From NCBI GenBank assembly GCA_027019045.1, contig JALUXI010000288.1, positions 1-5,382 of the forward strand: a stretch of DNA of 5,382 nucleotides, read 5' to 3'. The first letter of the stretch is position 1; every line of letters starts with the position of its first letter. The notes below the pieces were generated by a model. The model had not been told where the DNA came from, made no database searches, and was given only the letters and a program-made list of their open reading frames with translations. The stretch is from Piscirickettsiaceae bacterium. Its GTDB lineage: Bacteria; Pseudomonadota; Gammaproteobacteria; Thiomicrospirales; Thiomicrospiraceae. Shown piece after piece: positions 1 through 5,375 of this stretch. A program made the position numbers and the translations under genes.

Positions 1-205
1 TAAAGAGCGGTTGCAAATTCTATTGGCTCACGAACGCTCTGAACGGAAAGCACCGACTTATCTACCCGCCATGCGAGAAGAAATTTTGCAAGTGATTGCA
101 AAGTATGTGGAGATTGATGCAGAGAATTTGCAAATCTCGATTGATGAAGCCAATGGCGTAGAGGTTTTAGAGCTGAATCTCGTATTACCTGATGAAAAAA
201 GATAA
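1..205 (+). CDS. minE: MinE, cell division topological specificity factor (3' part)
   Basis: The 5' end lies outside the window; the reading frame is open from base 2, and 67 residues are visible before the TAA stop. MinE drives pole-to-pole oscillation of MinCD at the inner membrane so that the FtsZ ring forms at mid-cell. The visible part begins with KERLQILLAHERS, matching the MinD-interacting segment of the family. It continues with YLPAMREEILQVIAKYVEID and VLELNLVLP, the conserved dimerisation (topological specificity) domain. Compared with the 88-residue E. coli protein, about 20 N-terminal residues are missing, the part that carries the membrane-targeting helix. minD would be expected just upstream. 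The gene converges on the copper operon and shares the inverted repeat at 220-247 with it. Identification is firm. Confidence 0.93.
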   Translation, partial: KERLQILLAHERSERKAPTYLPAMREEILQVIAKYVEIDAENLQISIDEANGVEVLELNLVLPDEKR

Positions 206-219
206 GCGGTAACGACAAG

Positions 220-247
220 CTTTAGCCCTCATCAATGAGGGCTAAAG
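220..247. terminator. Inverted repeat between convergent minE and copper operon, probable bidirectional terminator
   Basis: A perfect 13-base inverted repeat (arms 220-232 and 235-247, CTTTAGCCCTCAT and its complement) starts 14 bases after the minE stop and 9 bases after the stop of the DUF302 gene on the other strand. It would fold into about 12 pairs with a tight TCAA loop. Position between convergent genes and symmetry suggest a shared terminator. Neither strand has a clear run of T after the stem, so it is not a textbook intrinsic terminator and could instead protect 3' ends or act with Rho. Confidence 0.6.
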
Positions 248-256
248 TGCATATTG

Positions 257-640
257 CTATTTCACTTCATTGATAATGTCTAAAGAGATTTTTTCGACCT
301 CTTCAGCAATGGTTTGAAGGGATTCGCTGGGGTTGAGCATTTTCAGTATTGCCGTTGGATTGATCATGCCTATATGGGTTTTGCCGTCTTTTTCATAGAC
401 ACTGATGCGGCAAGGCAGTGCAGAACTTAAATCCATGTCTTCTAATAGCACCGCTTTTGCTTTCATCGGATTGCAGATTTCATACACTTTGACTTCGGCA
501 TCAAACTCTACCCCTTTTTTATTCATGGTAGCCTTTAAGTCATGGGTTGCGACAATACCAAACTTGTGTGCAGGCACTGCAGTTTCTAATGCTTGGCAGA
601 CATCTTCAAAAGATTTATCACTTGTGATTACGGTTTTCAT
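257..640 (-). CDS. DUF302 domain protein, cytoplasmic, distal gene of the copper operon
   Basis: This 127-residue protein matches the DUF302 family (PF03625), of unproven function, in length and motifs. It has the typical EICNP segment (residues 54-58) followed by KAKAVLLED, then LPCRISVYEKDGKT (75-88) and an alpha-helical C-terminus (105-127). There is no signal peptide or membrane segment, so it should be cytoplasmic. Cys15, Cys56 and Cys77 are possible metal or redox ligands; that is inference. The start is supported by AGGAG at 646-650, five bases before the ATG. It lies 81 bp downstream of copB on the same strand, so it is probably the last gene of the copper operon, although the gap holds two small hairpins and could allow separate processing. 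Family assignment is confident; a role in copper handling rests only on context. Confidence 0.85.
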   Translation of the reverse strand: MKTVITSDKSFEDVCQALETAVPAHKFGIVATHDLKATMNKKGVEFDAEVKVYEICNPMKAKAVLLEDMDLSSALPCRISVYEKDGKTHIGMINPTAILKMLNPSESLQTIAEEVEKISLDIINEVK

Positions 641-663
641 TATTTCTCCTTGTTAAATTTTGA

Positions 664-714
664 GCGCTATGCAATCTAACGATATATAGCGCCCAGTTGT
701 TCTTACAGGCTGGG
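664..714 (-). other. Two short hairpins in the copB-DUF302 gap
   Basis: Two inverted repeats lie in the 81-bp gap. One has 7-bp arms GCGCTAT (664-670) and ATAGCGC (686-692) around a 15-base loop. The other has 5-bp arms CCCAG (692-696) and CTGGG (710-714) around 13 bases. They share base 692, so they may be alternatives. Neither is followed by a T-run on the minus strand. They could be an RNA processing or stability element that lowers expression of the last gene, or may be chance. Confidence 0.3.
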
Positions 715-721
715 AATTATA

Positions 722-1516
722 CTAGAACCAGAAACGAATCCCAGCTACCGCACTGCTATTTTCTGCTTCTCCTCCACCTGTGGTTATTAGATCTGCTGTT
801 TTGCCATAGGCTTTACTCCATTTGATACCAATGTAGGGGGCAAACTTTCTGGAGATTTCATATCGCAATCTCAACCCCAACTCAGTACTGGATAGACCTG
901 AACCAATACCGTATTGGGTTTGGTCTGCACTATACGCATTCAGCTTAAATTGGGGGGTAAGAATCAGCCGCTGGGTAAAGAGGGCTTCATATTCGGCATC
1001 TAATTTAAAGCCCACATTTTGATCATTAGCGATCAGATAAGCGGTGGTTTCAAAAAAGTAGGGTGCCAGTCCTTGTATACCAATGGCTGCCCAACTATTT
1101 TGCTTACTCTCTTCATTCAGGTCCACTTCTAACCCTGCTTGAAGATCCCAAAAGGGGGCGATGGGACGACTGTAAAGCAGTTGGTTTTCTGATTCACCTT
1201 TGCCGTTGACCTGCTTTCCTTCAGAGTTGAAATAGAGCTTGTGCCAATCGGTGCCAATCCATGCGTTCATTTCCCAGCTGATGGGGTTGTCCGTCTCATT
1301 AGAGACTTCAAATTGGTCAAAGAGTAGTGATGCTAAGAGAGGATCCCGCTCTTTTTTCGCCATTTTATTGATGTGCTGTGTCCAAGCAGCCAGTTCTGTT
1401 TGACTAGGGAGCCCTGTTAAAGGGGCAGGGGTGGAGGCCGCTTGTGTGAGTGAGCTAAAAGTGATTAGTCCGCATCCGATGATGGAAGCGGTGAGTTTTT
1501 GGGTAACTGTTTTCAT
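722..1516 (-). CDS. copB: CopB, outer-membrane copper resistance protein
   Basis: This 264-residue protein belongs to the CopB/PcoB family (PF05275), outer-membrane proteins that work with the multicopper oxidase CopA. It has a Sec signal peptide (residues 1 to about 27, ending LTQAA) and the family core: WIGTDWHKLYF (86-96), LLYSRPIAPFWDLQ (113-126), IQGLAPYFFE (147-156), LTQRLILTP, GIGSGLSSTELGLRLRYE and FAPYIGIKWS. It ends in Phe, as outer-membrane barrels do. An in-frame ATG at 1534 overlaps the copA stop, but ATG at 1516 is preferred: AGGAGA (1523-1528) sits 6 bases before it, and the 1534 start would add MLRRII to the signal peptide. Family members I know carry a Met/His-rich stretch after the signal. 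Here residues 28-80 contain only Met52 and His48, so copper binding may rest mostly with CopA. It is tightly coupled to copA. Confidence 0.95.
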   Translation of the reverse strand: MKTVTQKLTASIIGCGLITFSSLTQAASTPAPLTGLPSQTELAAWTQHINKMAKKERDPLLASLLFDQFEVSNETDNPISWEMNAWIGTDWHKLYFNSEGKQVNGKGESENQLLYSRPIAPFWDLQAGLEVDLNEESKQNSWAAIGIQGLAPYFFETTAYLIANDQNVGFKLDAEYEALFTQRLILTPQFKLNAYSADQTQYGIGSGLSSTELGLRLRYEISRKFAPYIGIKWSKAYGKTADLITTGGGEAENSSAVAGIRFWF

Positions 1517-1522
1517 GATGAT

Positions 1523-1528
1523 TCTCCT
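1523..1528 (-). promoter_or_regulatory. Shine-Dalgarno AGGAGA that decides the copB start
   Basis: AGGAGA read on the minus strand is 6 bases upstream of ATG at 1516 and inside the alternative ORF that starts at 1534. The copA stop and that upstream ATG form TAATG, so ribosomes finishing copA end just before this site, which favours translational coupling. Confidence 0.75.
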
Positions 1529-1533
1529 AAGCA

Positions 1534-3519
1534 TTATTGACGGATTTGAACTCTGCGGAACATGCCCATCATGTGATAGAGCAGGTGGCAGTGGAAGGCC
1601 CAGTCGCCTTCAGCATCCATGGTGACTCGGTAGCTGATTTTAGAGCCTGGCTGTACAATCACGGTATGTTTTCGTGGAATGTGATTTTCATCGCCTGTTT
1701 CCAAGTCACTCCAAACACCGTGTAAGTGCATTGGATGGTTCATCATGGTGTCGTTAATAAAGGTAATACGAATGCGTTCGCCGTATTTAAATTTAAGCGG
1801 TGGAGCCTCATCAAGGGGAATGCCATTGATTTGCCACATATAGCGTTCCATATTGCCTGTTAAATGTAGTACCAGTTCTTTGGTGGGTTTGGGGTCATGT
1901 CGAGTGGGGTAGCGGTTTTTTAAATCCGCATAGGTAAGTACCCGTCGTCCATTGTTTCTCAAACCCACACCTGGGTCATCTAGGCGATATTGGGGTGACA
2001 TGGCTCTCATGGTGGTATGAGGTCCCCATTTGATAGGCACTTCGATTTGGGGAAGCTTTGGGTGCATATCCATAGGAATCGAAGTTTTATCGAGGTCGAC
2101 ATTCATTGTTTTCATGCTATGCTCATGTTCAGCATGATTGACATTGCTCGTATCCATCCCCATTTTCATTTTTTCCATAGTCAAGGCGTGGGTGTAGTCA
2201 GGCTGTTTTGAGTGGTGTCCCATTTTGGCATGATCCATTTCTCCGTGATTCATGTTGCCATGAGCCATTTTGCCCGTCTGCCCCATTCCTGGCATGCCAG
2301 ACATTTTTTTCATGCCTTTCATTCCCTTCATTCCCTTCATTCCATGCATACCGCCCATCTCATGTCCCATGCCTTGCATGTCATCCATACTCATGCCCAT
2401 ATCGACCATTGTGAGTGTGGGGACGGGATCCATAGCGGGTGTCTTGGCAAGTTGTGTTGCATCGGAGGTTAAGGAGCCGATAGCATAGCCTGAACGGTCA
2501 ATGGCTTGCGCAAAGATGGCATAGGGTTGAGAAGCGGTATCGGGTTCGACAATGACATCATAGGTTTCTGCCACCCCAATGCGGAATTCATCTACTTCCA
2601 CGGGTTGAACCAGGTTGCCATCTGCTGCGACCACTGTCATTTTGAGTCCTGGAATCCGCACATCAAAGAAGGTCATGGCTGAGCTGTTAATGAATCTTAA
2701 CCGTACCTTTTGACCTGATGTGACGACTGCACGCCAGTGAGCATTGGGTGAGAGACCGTTCATCAAGTAGGTATAGGTTGCCCCTGTTACATCGGAGATG
2801 TCTCGGTCGCTCATCCGCATCTCATTCCACATTTTGCGGGCTTGCCACGCTTTGCTGAAGCCTTTTTGCTGTACTTCTTTCCAGAAGTCACCTACGGTGC
2901 GTTGAGTATAGTTGTAATAGTCCGCCTGTTTTTTGAGGTTGGCATAAATGGTTTCAGGATGTTCATCTGACCAGTCAGACAGTTGAATTACAAAGTCTTT
3001 GTCATACTCTAAAGGCTCTTTTTCTTTAGGTAGAATGACAATGGCGCCGTACAGTCCAGTCTGTTCTTGATAGCCAGAGTGGCTGTGATACCAGTAGGTG
3101 CCGTGCTGTTTTACGGTAAATTGATAGGTGTAGGTTTCACCTGGTTTGATGCCTGCAAAGCTAAATCCTGGTACGCCATCCATACGAGTAGGGAGAATAA
3201 TGCCGTGCCAGTGAATGGAACTGTCTTCATCCATTTCGTTTTTGACTCGAATGGTAACGGTATCGCCTTCTTGCCAAACCAGAGTCGGGGCGGGGAGTGA
3301 ACCATTGACCAGTGTTGCTTCGGTTGGGGTGCCTGTGATATTGACCGTTTTTTTGGAGATGACTAAATCAAACTCTGTACCTGTTAAGACGGGCTGTTTT
3401 CGGTTATTTAAAGGGGCTGTGCCAGCTAAGGCTGAGGGAATATGGCTGCCCAGTGCAGCGGTTAAGCTGGAAAGAGCGAGTCCTTTGACAAATTGTCTAC
3501 GGTTTAATTGAGTACTCAT
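1534..3519 (-). CDS. copA: CopA, periplasmic multicopper oxidase of the copper-resistance type
   Basis: This 661-residue protein is a CopA/PcoA-type multicopper oxidase, expected to oxidise Cu(I) and bind copper in the periplasm. A twin-arginine signal, NRRQFVKGL (Arg7, Arg8) with a hydrophobic run ending SALA (29-32), indicates folded export by Tat. All four copper-ligand motifs are present: HWHG (103-106), WYHSHSG (143-149), HPMHLHG (595-601) and HCHLLYHMMGM (643-653, with Cys644 and His649 as type-1 ligands). Between the second and third cupredoxin domains, residues 371-486 form a loop with 27 Met and 12 His, including MGGMHGM and KGM repeats. This loop makes the protein longer than the roughly 600 residues I recall for the family. 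The type-1 motif is one residue shorter than the HCHLLYHMxxGMFR form I remember. The start is supported by AGGAGA 8 bases upstream of ATG. It follows the small Cys/His-rich gene by 73 bp and overlaps the upstream copB start option by one base. Confidence 0.97.
   Translation of the reverse strand: MSTQLNRRQFVKGLALSSLTAALGSHIPSALAGTAPLNNRKQPVLTGTEFDLVISKKTVNITGTPTEATLVNGSLPAPTLVWQEGDTVTIRVKNEMDEDSSIHWHGIILPTRMDGVPGFSFAGIKPGETYTYQFTVKQHGTYWYHSHSGYQEQTGLYGAIVILPKEKEPLEYDKDFVIQLSDWSDEHPETIYANLKKQADYYNYTQRTVGDFWKEVQQKGFSKAWQARKMWNEMRMSDRDISDVTGATYTYLMNGLSPNAHWRAVVTSGQKVRLRFINSSAMTFFDVRIPGLKMTVVAADGNLVQPVEVDEFRIGVAETYDVIVEPDTASQPYAIFAQAIDRSGYAIGSLTSDATQLAKTPAMDPVPTLTMVDMGMSMDDMQGMGHEMGGMHGMKGMKGMKGMKKMSGMPGMGQTGKMAHGNMNHGEMDHAKMGHHSKQPDYTHALTMEKMKMGMDTSNVNHAEHEHSMKTMNVDLDKTSIPMDMHPKLPQIEVPIKWGPHTTMRAMSPQYRLDDPGVGLRNNGRRVLTYADLKNRYPTRHDPKPTKELVLHLTGNMERYMWQINGIPLDEAPPLKFKYGERIRITFINDTMMNHPMHLHGVWSDLETGDENHIPRKHTVIVQPGSKISYRVTMDAEGDWAFHCHLLYHMMGMFRRVQIRQ
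2311..2346 (-). repeat. 9-bp tandem repeat in copA encoding Lys/His-Gly-Met units
   Basis: Four 9-bp units run in frame inside the Met-rich loop of copA: CATGCCTTT, CATTCCCTT, CATTCCCTT and CATTCCATG on the + strand. They encode three KGM units and one HGM unit (residues 392-403). Two adjacent units are identical, so gain or loss by replication slippage would keep the frame and change the number of Met ligands. Confidence 0.85.
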
Positions 3520-3565
3520 CGTGATGTTCTCCTAATCTTAAAAAGGAAGGGTTAAAATTCTTAGG

Positions 3566-3592
3566 GCATTTTTTAGGTATTTAGAAAAATGC
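3566..3592 (-). other. AT-rich hairpin between the small Cys/His-rich gene and copA
   Basis: A perfect 8-bp inverted repeat (GCATTTTT at 3566-3573 and AAAAATGC at 3585-3592) with an 11-base loop begins directly after the stop codon of the upstream gene (3593-3595). On the minus strand it is followed by CCTAAGAATTTT, not a solid T-run. It is a weak candidate for a partial terminator or RNA processing site that sets the ratio of the first gene to copA. Confidence 0.35.
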
Positions 3593-3946
3593 TTAAAGAT
3601 TAGGAGGTGGAGTGAGGGGCGGGAAGTAGGGATTGAGATAGTGAGGTTGTGATGGGGTGGGAAGTGTCTGAGCGGTCAGTTGGATATTGAGGTATATGGA
3701 TTGAGTGGGCAAGGAGAGTGTACTTGTCAGCGTATGGCAATTGGCATGAGGGCAAACTGATTGTGTTTCACAATTATGCCCAGCCATCTGTTCGCACTGT
3801 TGGCAGTGATCATAGTGGTTGAGCTGAGTTTGGTCAATTGGTACTATAGATGCCGTATTTTGAGATGGTTGCATATTAGATGCCACAGCACTCACACTGC
3901 CAAAAAGCAGTGAGAAAAATAAAATGAAAAGCTGTGGTAAACGCAT
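3593..3946 (-). CDS. Small secreted Cys/His-rich protein, CopL-like by position
   Basis: This 117-residue protein is the first gene of the copper operon. Residues 1 to about 23 are a Sec signal peptide (hydrophobic run LFILFFSLLFGSVSAVA). A compact cluster follows at residues 44-71 with five Cys (48, 51, 59, 65, 70) and five His (44, 47, 57, 67, 71), including a CQQC pair. The C-terminus is Pro-rich (YLNPYFPPLTPPPNL, 103-117). The size, layout and place just before copA resemble CopL-type regulatory metal-binding proteins of Xanthomonas and DUF2946-type proteins, but I see no motif that proves membership. Inference: it is exported and binds copper, as a buffer, chaperone or aid to induction. 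The start has GAGA 6 bases upstream (AAGAGAACATC before ATG). Gene reality is well supported by the signal peptide, ribosome site and operon position; exact function is unknown. Confidence 0.8.
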   Translation of the reverse strand: MRLPQLFILFFSLLFGSVSAVASNMQPSQNTASIVPIDQTQLNHYDHCQQCEQMAGHNCETQSVCPHANCHTLTSTLSLPTQSIYLNIQLTAQTLPTPSQPHYLNPYFPPLTPPPNL

Positions 3947-3976
3947 GATGTTCTCTTTTAATCCTTAAGTTCAACT

Positions 3977-4011
3977 CTAATATAACGCTGTTTCCTGAAA
4001 ACAACCTGAAT
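3977..4011 (-). promoter_or_regulatory. Copper operon promoter with an 11-bp direct-repeat operator
   Basis: On the minus strand two TTCAGG half-sites (4010-4005 and 3999-3994) repeat with an 11-bp period, the usual spacing for OmpR-family response regulators. Ten bases after the second TTCAG lies TATATT (3984-3979), a 5/6 match to the -10 consensus. The -35 position at 17-bp spacing reads AGGTTG, a poor match, so the promoter probably needs an activator bound over the -35 region. The first start codon is 32 bases downstream of the -10. The same layout occurs before the transporter gene at 4792-4826. The regulator itself is not in the window. Confidence 0.65.
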
Positions 4012-4060
4012 CAGCTTCATTAAATAGACCGAGAGATTAAGTTTTTATTTCAAAATTGCC

Positions 4061-4110
4061 AAAATTCCCAGTCCCGATGCCCACAAAAGTGATGCGGGAC
4101 TGGGGATTTT
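4061..4110 (-). terminator. Hairpin terminator after the transporter gene
   Basis: Arms CCCAGTCCCG (4067-4076) and CGGGACTGGG (4095-4104) pair perfectly. They extend outward through T-G, T-A and A-T pairs to 4061 and 4110, giving about 16 pairs. The loop contains CAC-AAAA-GTG, which could pair further. The stem starts 8 bases after the transporter stop. On the minus strand it ends in AATTTT and is then followed by GGCAATTTTG. On the + strand it is followed by more T-rich sequence, so it may work both ways. It would shield the copper promoter from transporter transcripts. Confidence 0.75.
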
Positions 4111-4118
4111 GAGATTTT

Positions 4119-4751
4119 TTATGAACAATTTGATTCTTTGCTGCAGCAGCTATTTAAGTTTGCCGCTTCCATTTTGGCTTCTTTGAGAATTCTGATGCCG
4201 CCTGAGAGGACTAATAGTGTGATGAGGAGTCCAATTATTAAATCAGGTAGGTTGCTACCCATAGCGGCGACGAGGAAGCCACTTAAAATCACCCCTAGGT
4301 TGGCTAATACATCATTGGCAGAAAAAATCCAGCTGGCACGCATATGGACTTCGCCATGACGATGTTTTGCGATGAGAAATAGGCAAACAACATTGACAGC
4401 TAGGGCAAGCAGTCCAATGCCCATCATCCAGTCTGATAGGGGGTCGCTGCCGTAAATGAACTTACGAATCACTTCTGCCAGCACACCAAAAGCGAGAAGA
4501 ATTTGGAACCAGCCACTAAGTTGGGCGGCGGAAATTTTTTTCTGTGCAGCTTTGCCGATGGCGTACAAGCTAATGCCGTAAACAATGGCATCTGCCAGCA
4601 TGTCGAGTGAATCGGCAACCAAGCCTGTGGAATCACTGTAAATCCCCGTGATCATTTCCACTACAAACATAGTGCCATTGAGTGCAAGGAGTATCCAGAG
4701 AGTTTTGGCTTCTGAACGATCTTTAATTTCAATTTCGCAATTGCATCCCAT
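4119..4751 (-). CDS. Cation diffusion facilitator-like transporter lacking the C-terminal domain
   Basis: This 210-residue membrane protein has about six transmembrane helices (near 17-38, 43-64, 79-98, 106-128, 139-163, 167-188), matching the CDF (cation efflux) fold. The TM2 signature SDSTGLVADSLDMLADA (39-55) contains DxxxD (Asp50, Asp54), part of the CDF metal site. In TM5, FSANDVLANLGVI keeps Asp147 but has Phe143 where the usual HxxxD motif has His. CDF proteins normally reach about 300 residues with a cytoplasmic dimerising domain; here the chain stops after TM6 with a short Cys tail (SCCSKESNC, Cys202, 203, 209), and the N-terminus has CNC (Cys3, Cys5). There is no frameshift sign, so the short form seems natural. 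AAGGAG is 8 bases before ATG. It has its own copper-operon-like promoter. The substrate is unknown: zinc, cobalt or copper are possible, and czcD would be an over-call. Confidence 0.85.
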   Translation of the reverse strand: MGCNCEIEIKDRSEAKTLWILLALNGTMFVVEMITGIYSDSTGLVADSLDMLADAIVYGISLYAIGKAAQKKISAAQLSGWFQILLAFGVLAEVIRKFIYGSDPLSDWMMGIGLLALAVNVVCLFLIAKHRHGEVHMRASWIFSANDVLANLGVILSGFLVAAMGSNLPDLIIGLLITLLVLSGGIRILKEAKMEAANLNSCCSKESNCS

Positions 4752-4791
4752 AATGATGGCTCCTTAGTTTTTAAAATAACTTTTCAAACGA

Positions 4792-4826
4792 CTATTATGC
4801 CCGTCAAAACTGAAACGAAGCTGAAT
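4792..4826 (-). promoter_or_regulatory. Transporter promoter with the same direct-repeat operator as the copper operon
   Basis: On the minus strand TTCAG occurs at 4825-4821 and 4814-4810, an 11-bp period. CATAAT (4799-4794), a 5/6 match to the -10 consensus, follows the second half-site by exactly 10 bases. Aligned without gaps to 4011-3977, 22 of 35 bases match, including ATTCAG and TTTCAG. The -35 position at 17-bp spacing reads AGCTTC, a poor match. The start codon lies 42 bases beyond the -10. Confidence 0.65.
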
Positions 4827-4835
4827 TTTGGGCAT

Positions 4836-4866
4836 AAAAAAACCGATAACAAAGTATCGGTTTTTT
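4836..4866 (-). terminator. Intrinsic terminator of slyD
   Basis: Stem CCGATA (4843-4848) and TATCGG (4855-4860) with a 6-base loop is flanked by seven A on the left and six T on the right. Read on the minus strand, the hairpin is followed by TTTTTTT, a classic intrinsic terminator 26 bases after the slyD stop. The A/T flanks make it workable in both directions. It ends 9 bases before the transporter operator. Confidence 0.9.
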
Positions 4867-4892
4867 AGATTTTCAACGGTTAGATTGAATTA

Positions 4893-5375
4893 TTAGTGTT
4901 CGTGGCCGCCAGCACCATGTGCATGACCATGCTCAAGCTCTTCTTCAGTGGCATCACGCACGCCCATCACTTCGATATCGAAGGTGAGGTCTTGTCCTGC
5001 AAGTGGGTGGTTTCCATCAACCGTCACACCTTCATCGTTGATGTCGGTAATTTCAACTGAGTGCATACCTTGTTCAGTTTGCGCTTCAAAACGCATACCG
5101 ACTTCTAGGTTGTCCACGCCTTGGAACATCTCTTTGGGGACACCTGTTTGTACCAACGCATCATTGCGTTCACCATAAGCTTCTGCGGCTGGAATCGTTA
5201 CCGTAAACTTATCGCCGACTTCTTTTCCTTCCAGCTCTTTTTCCAACCCTGGGATAAGGTTGCCGTGTCCGTGAAGGTATGCCAAAGGTTGACCGTTTGA
5301 GGCGTCCATCACATTCCCATCTTTGTCTTTGAGGGTGTAGTTGATTTCGACAACCTTATCTTTTTCAATTTTCAT
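4893..5375 (-). CDS. slyD: SlyD, FKBP-type peptidyl-prolyl cis-trans isomerase and metal-binding chaperone
   Basis: This 160-residue protein is a complete SlyD-type FKBP. The FKBP domain (residues 1 to about 70 plus 130-140) carries YLHGHGNLIPGLE (33-45) and VGDKFTVTIPAAEAYGER (53-70). The insert-in-flap chaperone domain lies between (about 71-130), with VPKEMF and the signature GNHPLAGQDLTFD (121-133). The C-terminal tail has five His (149, 151, 153, 158, 160), a metal-binding tail that is shorter than in E. coli SlyD and has no Cys. SlyD catalyses prolyl isomerisation in the cytoplasm and in E. coli delivers nickel for hydrogenase maturation; that role here is not shown. The start is the only plausible ATG, but the ribosome site is cut by the window edge. 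It is followed by its own terminator, so it is a separate unit from the transporter. Confidence 0.95.
   Translation of the reverse strand: MKIEKDKVVEINYTLKDKDGNVMDASNGQPLAYLHGHGNLIPGLEKELEGKEVGDKFTVTIPAAEAYGERNDALVQTGVPKEMFQGVDNLEVGMRFEAQTEQGMHSVEITDINDEGVTVDGNHPLAGQDLTFDIEVMGVRDATEEELEHGHAHGAGGHEH

Noticed and set aside
716..721. TATAAT on the minus strand just after copB, a possible promoter for the DUF302 gene
   Set aside because: The -35 position reads CTGGGA, a poor match, and there is no TTCAG repeat; a lone hexamer in AT-rich sequence is weak evidence.
1514..1534. ATG at 1534 as the copB start (TAATG overlap with copA)
   Set aside because: The AGGAGA ribosome site lies downstream of it and correctly before ATG at 1516, which also gives a normal signal peptide.
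2208..2488. Overlapping + strand open frames rich in Pro, Phe, His and Ile opposite copA
   Set aside because: They mirror the Met/His-rich loop of copA on the other strand; the periodic composition comes from the ATG-rich codons and no ribosome site or homology supports them.
3067..3511. Open frames overlapping the 5' part of copA (3067-3300 +, 3111-3305 -, 3215-3511 +)
   Set aside because: They are out of frame with a clear multicopper oxidase coding sequence and show no domain or ribosome site.
3958..4020. A 20-codon minus-strand leader ORF before the small Cys/His-rich gene
   Set aside because: It runs through the operator and the -10 hexamer, so it would lie mostly upstream of the transcription start, and it has no Shine-Dalgarno sequence.
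3947..4060. MerR-type CueR operator or palindromic CusR-type box in the copper promoter
   Set aside because: No inverted repeat of the expected form or 19-bp -35/-10 spacing was seen; the direct repeat with 11-bp period explains the region better.
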